Of a DNA stretch of 58,527 nt, positions 54,735-58,527 are shown piece by piece (position 1 is the stretch's first letter; every line of letters starts with the position of its first letter). The notes under the pieces are model-generated. The model was not told where the DNA came from. It made no database searches and saw only the letters and a program-made list of their open reading frames with translations. The stretch lies in the NCBI GenBank assembly GCA_012729635.1, contig JAAYCT010000001.1, positions 1 to 58,527 of the forward strand, given 5' to 3'. The position numbers and the translations under genes are program-made. Source of the DNA: Clostridiaceae bacterium (lineage in GTDB: Bacteria > Bacillota > Clostridia > Saccharofermentanales > Saccharofermentanaceae).

Positions 54735-55726
54735 GCGGGTGGCGGGATGAAATGATTCGGGCACTATCCGAATCCGGAGATGCTTACCTGAACGGAGCGG
54801 AGCTTGCGGATCGCCTGGGCTGTACGCGTTCCGCGGTGTGGAAAAGAATGAACAAATTGAGGACCGAGGGGTATCCGATTCGTGCGGTGACTCACCGCGG
54901 ATACCGACTTGAGTCTGTTTGCGGGCGCTTTTCGGAACAAATCACAGAGGAGTTAATAAAAACCGGGGTTGACACCGACGGACTCTTTATCCGGGTCGAT
55001 GAGGTTTCGGAATCCACCAATGCGAGCGCGAAGGAGGCTGCGGAATCGGGATTTCCCGAAATCGGAGTCTTTGTGACACTTTTTCAACAGAAAGGAAGAG
55101 GTCGCAGGGGAAGAACCTGGATAAGCACTCCCGGAAAGGATCTTTGTTTCTCCGTTCTGATTCGTCCTTCGATTCCCGCAGAATCTTCCGGAATGCTTTC
55201 TCTTCTGTTCGGATGGGTCGTTTATCAAGCCTTTTGCGAAATGGGCTGTGATAAAACGGGAATCAAATGGCCCAACGATATCGTATCAACGGTGAACGGA
55301 AAGAAATTATGTGGTATATTGGCAGAGACCAGTTTCGAGGACAACCGACTTTCGTATGCGGTAATCGGTTGCGGAATCAATGTTTCCAATGTCGAATTTC
55401 CGGAAGAGATCCGCGAGACGGCAACCTCTCTTTTTTTGGAGGGGGCAGTGAAGCCGTCGGCTCCGAAGCTTCTTGCATCGATAATAAGGAATTTCCGGAC
55501 AGCATACCGATCGTTTGCAACCGATCCGGCGTCTTTTCTGGAGGATTATCGACGGAATTGCGTTACCCTGGGTCGGGAAGTCGGAATCATCGGCGAAACT
55601 TTACGATTTGCAAGAGCGAAGACCATTAACGAGAAGGGTGAATTGATTGTTATTTTGAGGGACGGAAGCGAAGCAGTCGTATCGGCAGGAGAAGTGAGTA
55701 TTCGCGGAATCGGCGGATATCTCTGA
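54731..55726 (+). CDS. birA: Bifunctional biotin ligase/biotin operon repressor
   Basis: Activates biotin to biotinyl-5'-AMP, attaches it to carboxylase carriers and, with its helix-turn-helix, represses biotin genes. The 331-residue protein has an N-terminal HTH (about 15-60, LADRLGCTRSAVWKRMNKLR), the substrate loop GRGRRGRTW near 118 and KWPNDIV near 178, and a C-terminal domain of SH3-like form. The GTG start overlaps the previous stop (GTGA). No biotin synthesis genes are visible here. Confidence 0.95.
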   Translation: MSGWRDEMIRALSESGDAYLNGAELADRLGCTRSAVWKRMNKLRTEGYPIRAVTHRGYRLESVCGRFSEQITEELIKTGVDTDGLFIRVDEVSESTNASAKEAAESGFPEIGVFVTLFQQKGRGRRGRTWISTPGKDLCFSVLIRPSIPAESSGMLSLLFGWVVYQAFCEMGCDKTGIKWPNDIVSTVNGKKLCGILAETSFEDNRLSYAVIGCGINVSNVEFPEEIRETATSLFLEGAVKPSAPKLLASIIRNFRTAYRSFATDPASFLEDYRRNCVTLGREVGIIGETLRFARAKTINEKGELIVILRDGSEAVVSAGEVSIRGIGGYL

Positions 55727-55755
55727 CGATTAATCAGAATACCGGGGGTGAGAGA

Positions 55756-57543
55756 ATGACAAGAATCGACGATCTTTATGAGTTGTGGTCCGGTGACACC
55801 TATTTTGATCATCAAACACGGACAGAGCTTGCAGAAATTCGATCGGATACAAAAGAGATTGAGGAGCGGTTTTATCGCGAATTGGAATTCGGTACCGGCG
55901 GCTTGCGCGGAATCATCGGAGCGGGGACGAATCGGATCAATCGATATACGGTCGCTAAGGCGACCGCTGCGCTGGCGAGATACATCAAGGGTGCAGGTTC
56001 AAATGCCGAAAGTCGCGGCGTGGTCATTTCCTATGATTCCCGTCGGTTTTCCTCCGATTTTGCCAAGGTTGCAGCGGGGACGTTGGCTGCGGAAGGGGTC
56101 CGGGTGTATTTATCCGATATGCTCAGACCGGTTCCGCTTCTATCGTTCGCAATCCGGCACTACGGTGCGTTTGCGGGCATCATGATCACAGCAAGTCACA
56201 ACCCGCCGAAATACAACGGATATAAAGCATACGGTGAGGATGGCGGACAATTGACTCCGGAGGGGGCTCAGGTGGTCGTTCGCGAGATGGAGGGAATCAC
56301 TGACATTCGTTCGATCCGACCGATGCCGATTGATGAGGCCGTCTCGTCCGGATGGGTCACCTATATCGGAGAAGACCTCGATGCGGCCTACACCGAAATG
56401 CTTACGGTATTAATTATTGATCGCCCGGCCGTTGAACGACACAAGGATATGTTGATTGTCTATACACCCATCCACGGGTCCGGAAATTTGCCGGTACGCC
56501 GAATTTTATCGCGGGTCGGTTTTTCGAATGTTTTTGTTGTCCCGGAACAGGAGCTGCCGGACGGAAACTTTCCGTCGGTAAAGAACCCGAATCCCGAGGA
56601 TCCGAATGCGCTTCGAATGGCCGTTGAACTGGCGACCAAAATCGGAGCGGGACTCGTAATCGGGACCGATCCCGACTGTGATCGGATCGGGGTGGCGGTC
56701 GCGGATCAGGCGACCGGAGCGTTTTTTAGCCTTACGGGAAACCAGATCGGACTTTTACTTCTGGATTACATCCTCGGATACAAGAAAAGCGAGGGGATCC
56801 TGCCGGACTCGTCCTTTGCGGTAACGACGATCGTTTCGAGTCGGTTGGCAGGTGTCATCTGTCAGTATTACGGTGTGGAACTTCAGGAGACGCTGACCGG
56901 GTTTAAGTTTATCGGAGAGCGGATTCGTTTGGACGACGAGGAAGGCGAAAAGCATTTTCAGTTCGGCTTTGAGGAAAGCTACGGATATCTGTCGGGTCTT
57001 CACGTTCGTGATAAGGATGCGGTCGTTGCCGCGATGCTGATCGCGGGAATGGCGGCACAGTCACTGGATCGTAACCAGACCCTTTTGGATCGGATGGAAG
57101 ATCTCTATCGCCGATTCGGTTACGGGATGGAAGAATCCGTATCGTTTACATTGGAGGGAAAAGAGGGATCCGAGCGAATCGCGTACGCAATGAATGAATT
57201 GCGCGAGCAAGCGCAGACCATCGGATTCGAGGAAGCGAGAAATCTCTTCCGTCCGTTCGGCGTTCGGGCAATCCGGGATTACAAATGTTCGGAACGATTT
57301 GTTTTCGATGCGAATTCGACCCGTAAGGAGGCGATCTCGCTTCCTGAATCGGACGTAATCCTCTATGAATTTGGGGGAGAAGAAGGCTTGGACTGGGCTT
57401 GTGTTCGGCCTTCCGGAACGGAACCGAAGTTGAAAGTTTATTTCGGTATATACGCGCAGAGCAAAACAGCGACAGAGAAAACGCTCTCTTCGGTCAGAGA
57501 GCGCGTTACACATCGGGTCAAGGATTTGCTCGGATTAGCATAA
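55756..57543 (+). CDS. Phosphoglucomutase/phosphomannomutase
   Basis: Interconverts hexose 1- and 6-phosphates, feeding cell-wall and exopolysaccharide sugars. The 595-residue chain has the phosphoserine motif TASHNP near 147, the metal loop GTDPDCDRIG near 303, sugar-binding FEESYGYLSG near 404 and phosphate-binding RPSGTEPKLK near 553. This long form is like PgcA of Bacilli. It converges with the phospholipase gene with 5 nt between stops and no terminator visible. Confidence 0.93.
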   Translation: MTRIDDLYELWSGDTYFDHQTRTELAEIRSDTKEIEERFYRELEFGTGGLRGIIGAGTNRINRYTVAKATAALARYIKGAGSNAESRGVVISYDSRRFSSDFAKVAAGTLAAEGVRVYLSDMLRPVPLLSFAIRHYGAFAGIMITASHNPPKYNGYKAYGEDGGQLTPEGAQVVVREMEGITDIRSIRPMPIDEAVSSGWVTYIGEDLDAAYTEMLTVLIIDRPAVERHKDMLIVYTPIHGSGNLPVRRILSRVGFSNVFVVPEQELPDGNFPSVKNPNPEDPNALRMAVELATKIGAGLVIGTDPDCDRIGVAVADQATGAFFSLTGNQIGLLLLDYILGYKKSEGILPDSSFAVTTIVSSRLAGVICQYYGVELQETLTGFKFIGERIRLDDEEGEKHFQFGFEESYGYLSGLHVRDKDAVVAAMLIAGMAAQSLDRNQTLLDRMEDLYRRFGYGMEESVSFTLEGKEGSERIAYAMNELREQAQTIGFEEARNLFRPFGVRAIRDYKCSERFVFDANSTRKEAISLPESDVILYEFGGEEGLDWACVRPSGTEPKLKVYFGIYAQSKTATEKTLSSVRERVTHRVKDLLGLA

Positions 57544-57548
57544 TTCAA

Positions 57549-58199
57549 TTACGCATTCTGAAGGGCTAAAACGTAAATCAAGTTCGTACAACACTCAACG
57601 GCGGTACGGATATCGGTAAGAAATGCCTCCATCCGATCCTCGGAAGTGTTATTTGAGTGCAAAAAGTCGCGGATGTATCGGTATTGTTTCTGTGAATAGG
57701 AGTCGTGCCAACGGCGAAACTCCTCAAGAAGAACATCGGTACTTGCCTGTTTTCCGATCAGCGAGACATGATCCGGTACAAAACGGCACAGCGCTTCAAT
57801 TTCGGAGCGATTCTCATAGAAAAAATCACGCATTTCGTGCTCGTAATCCAGGTGATGTTTTGCGCCGTTAATCCCTTTCCCCTGATGGGCAACACAGAAG
57901 AAGTCACACAGATAATGACATACCACACCGAGGCGTAAAGAGAAAATCGGAGAAATAAACAGAGCATCGGAGCGTTGTCGACGATGCTTGCGGATCGTGG
58001 TATCCAGCATTTCGCTCATATACGGTTGTGAGCGAATTGCGAAATGCGGATGCGTCAAAGGTAACCAACTGATGTCCGGAAGCATGTTTCCGATACCGTA
58101 CCAGAATGGAGAAATTCGAATTGCGCCTTTGTTCGGGAGAGAAGAGAGAACATTTTCTCGAATGAGAGCACCCATATGGCGATGGAGTTTGGTGACCAT
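57549..58199 (-). CDS. Zinc-dependent phospholipase C-like protein
   Basis: A 216-residue protein with the His/Asp pattern of the bacterial zinc-dependent phospholipase C family, including GNMLPDISWLPLTHPHF, LGVVCHYLCDFFCVAHQG and HHLDYEHEMRDF. The three-metal site residues seem present, but substrate and even enzymatic activity are not established for this subfamily. No signal peptide is seen, so it is probably cytoplasmic. Upstream (58200-58370) is AT-rich. Confidence 0.8.
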   Translation of the reverse strand: MVTKLHRHMGALIRENVLSSLPNKGAIRISPFWYGIGNMLPDISWLPLTHPHFAIRSQPYMSEMLDTTIRKHRRQRSDALFISPIFSLRLGVVCHYLCDFFCVAHQGKGINGAKHHLDYEHEMRDFFYENRSEIEALCRFVPDHVSLIGKQASTDVLLEEFRRWHDSYSQKQYRYIRDFLHSNNTSEDRMEAFLTDIRTAVECCTNLIYVLALQNA

Positions 58200-58370
58200 C
58201 TTTTATCCGTCCTTTTATTTATATTGTCATCACTATAATGTCAGCCCAAACTCATTATACTCCTCAAATGCAAAAAGTATACGGCAAAAGCGACGGAAAT
58301 AGCCTAAAATTTTCATGCCGTTTTGTGTTGAATGCCATTATCCGTTTATTTTTATTGAGCACACTTGAAA
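58200..58370. other. AT-rich intergenic region before the ISL3 element
   Basis: No gene is seen in 171 nt. On the minus strand AT-rich -10-like hexamers occur (TATAAT about 58253-58258, TATAAA about 58222-58227), so a promoter for the phospholipase gene is likely here. No -35 is convincing. Confidence 0.5.
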
Positions 58371-58432
58371 GGCTCTTCACCTATTTCCGTGAAACACAGA
58401 AAAAGTGATATTCTGGTAACGAGGTGATAGAA
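58371..58432 (+). mobile_element. Left end of an ISL3-family insertion sequence
   Basis: The sequence starting GGCTCTTCACCTATTTCCGT fits the GGCTCTT terminus typical of ISL3-family inverted repeats, 62 nt upstream of a transposase start. The right end is outside the window. The 8 nt before it (58363-58370) would be the expected target duplication. Confidence 0.65.
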
Positions 58433-58527
58433 GTGGAACCAGAAATCATTAATTTTGCCGGAATGTTTGAACGGTCCATCAATTTAAAGGATCCATGGCA
58501 CGTAAAAAGAGCCGAGTTTGACGAACG
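58433..58527 (+). CDS. ISL3-family transposase, N-terminal fragment
   Basis: GTG 58433, behind GAGGTGAT, opens a frame that runs off the window. Its first residues (MFERSINLKDPWHVKRAEFD after MEPEIINFAG) match the N-terminal 'L-x-x-PW-x-V-x-x-x-EFD' pattern of ISL3 transposases. The zinc-finger and DDE parts are outside. Assigned from this pattern plus the GGCTCTT terminus. Confidence 0.7.
   Translation, partial: MEPEIINFAGMFERSINLKDPWHVKRAEFDE

Overview
The window looks like a chromosomal piece (probably a whole contig) from a low-to-mid GC Firmicute of the Clostridia type. Evidence for this is the classic S10-spc-alpha ribosomal cluster ending secY-adk-map-KOW protein-infA-rpmJ-rpsM-rpsK-rpsD-rpoA-rplQ followed by an ECF transporter module, the zinc-type S14, S4 and L36 proteins, strong purine-rich Shine-Dalgarno sites, frequent TTG/GTG starts, B. 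subtilis-like pairs (CsbB/YfhO-like, NfeD/SPFH) and a CsdaR/PucR-type regulator next to an MsmX-type ATPase. No rRNA, tRNA, CRISPR or prophage was seen. Species-level placement is not possible from what is visible.

Layout. 1-125: the 3' end of an IS30-family element. 218-9341 (+): a membrane-anchored PQQ-type beta-propeller, a small unknown protein, a four-helix membrane protein, a nucleoside kinase, MetA (acetyl-type), NAD(P)HX dehydratase, alanine racemase and a split transketolase, closed by a strong terminator. 9428-15192 (-): a Cro/CI-type regulator with a dead S24 domain, then the arginine operon argC-argB-argD-argF plus a GNAT gene, with a good ARG-box-like operator upstream of argC. 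15550-22734 (+): MsmX/UgpC-type sugar ABC ATPase, a CdaR/PucR-type regulator with a dyad at its promoter, ftsE-ftsX-M23 peptidase, a methyltransferase and Hsp33. 22769-25735 (+): a 988-residue fusion of a membrane acyltransferase, a CapA-type domain and an SGNH hydrolase, the most unusual protein here.

25785-42465 (+): one promoter, a structured leader of about 260 nt, and about 30 translation/secretion genes in the canonical order, with a second promoter ahead of rpmJ, a strong hairpin ahead of rpsM and a terminator after rplQ. 42477-50749 (+): a fused EcfA1-EcfA2 ATPase, EcfT, a ROK glucokinase, TruA, NfeD, SPFH protein, nicotinate phosphoribosyltransferase and cyclophilin. 50815-54734: a GT2 glycosyltransferase (-) and a YfhO-type membrane glycosyltransferase (+) transcribed divergently, likely partners in sugar decoration of the envelope. 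54731-57543 (+): BirA and a phosphoglucomutase. 57549-58199 (-): a zinc-dependent phospholipase C-like protein. 58371-58527: the left end of an ISL3-family element.

How it fits together. Most genes are growth housekeeping (ribosome, secretion, division, wall precursor D-alanine, arginine and methionine, NAD salvage and repair). The envelope theme recurs: the acyltransferase-CapA-SGNH fusion, FtsEX with its M23 hydrolase, CsbB/YfhO-like glycosylation and phosphoglucomutase supplying sugar phosphates. Both edges lie inside insertion sequences, which suggests the contig was cut at repeated elements.
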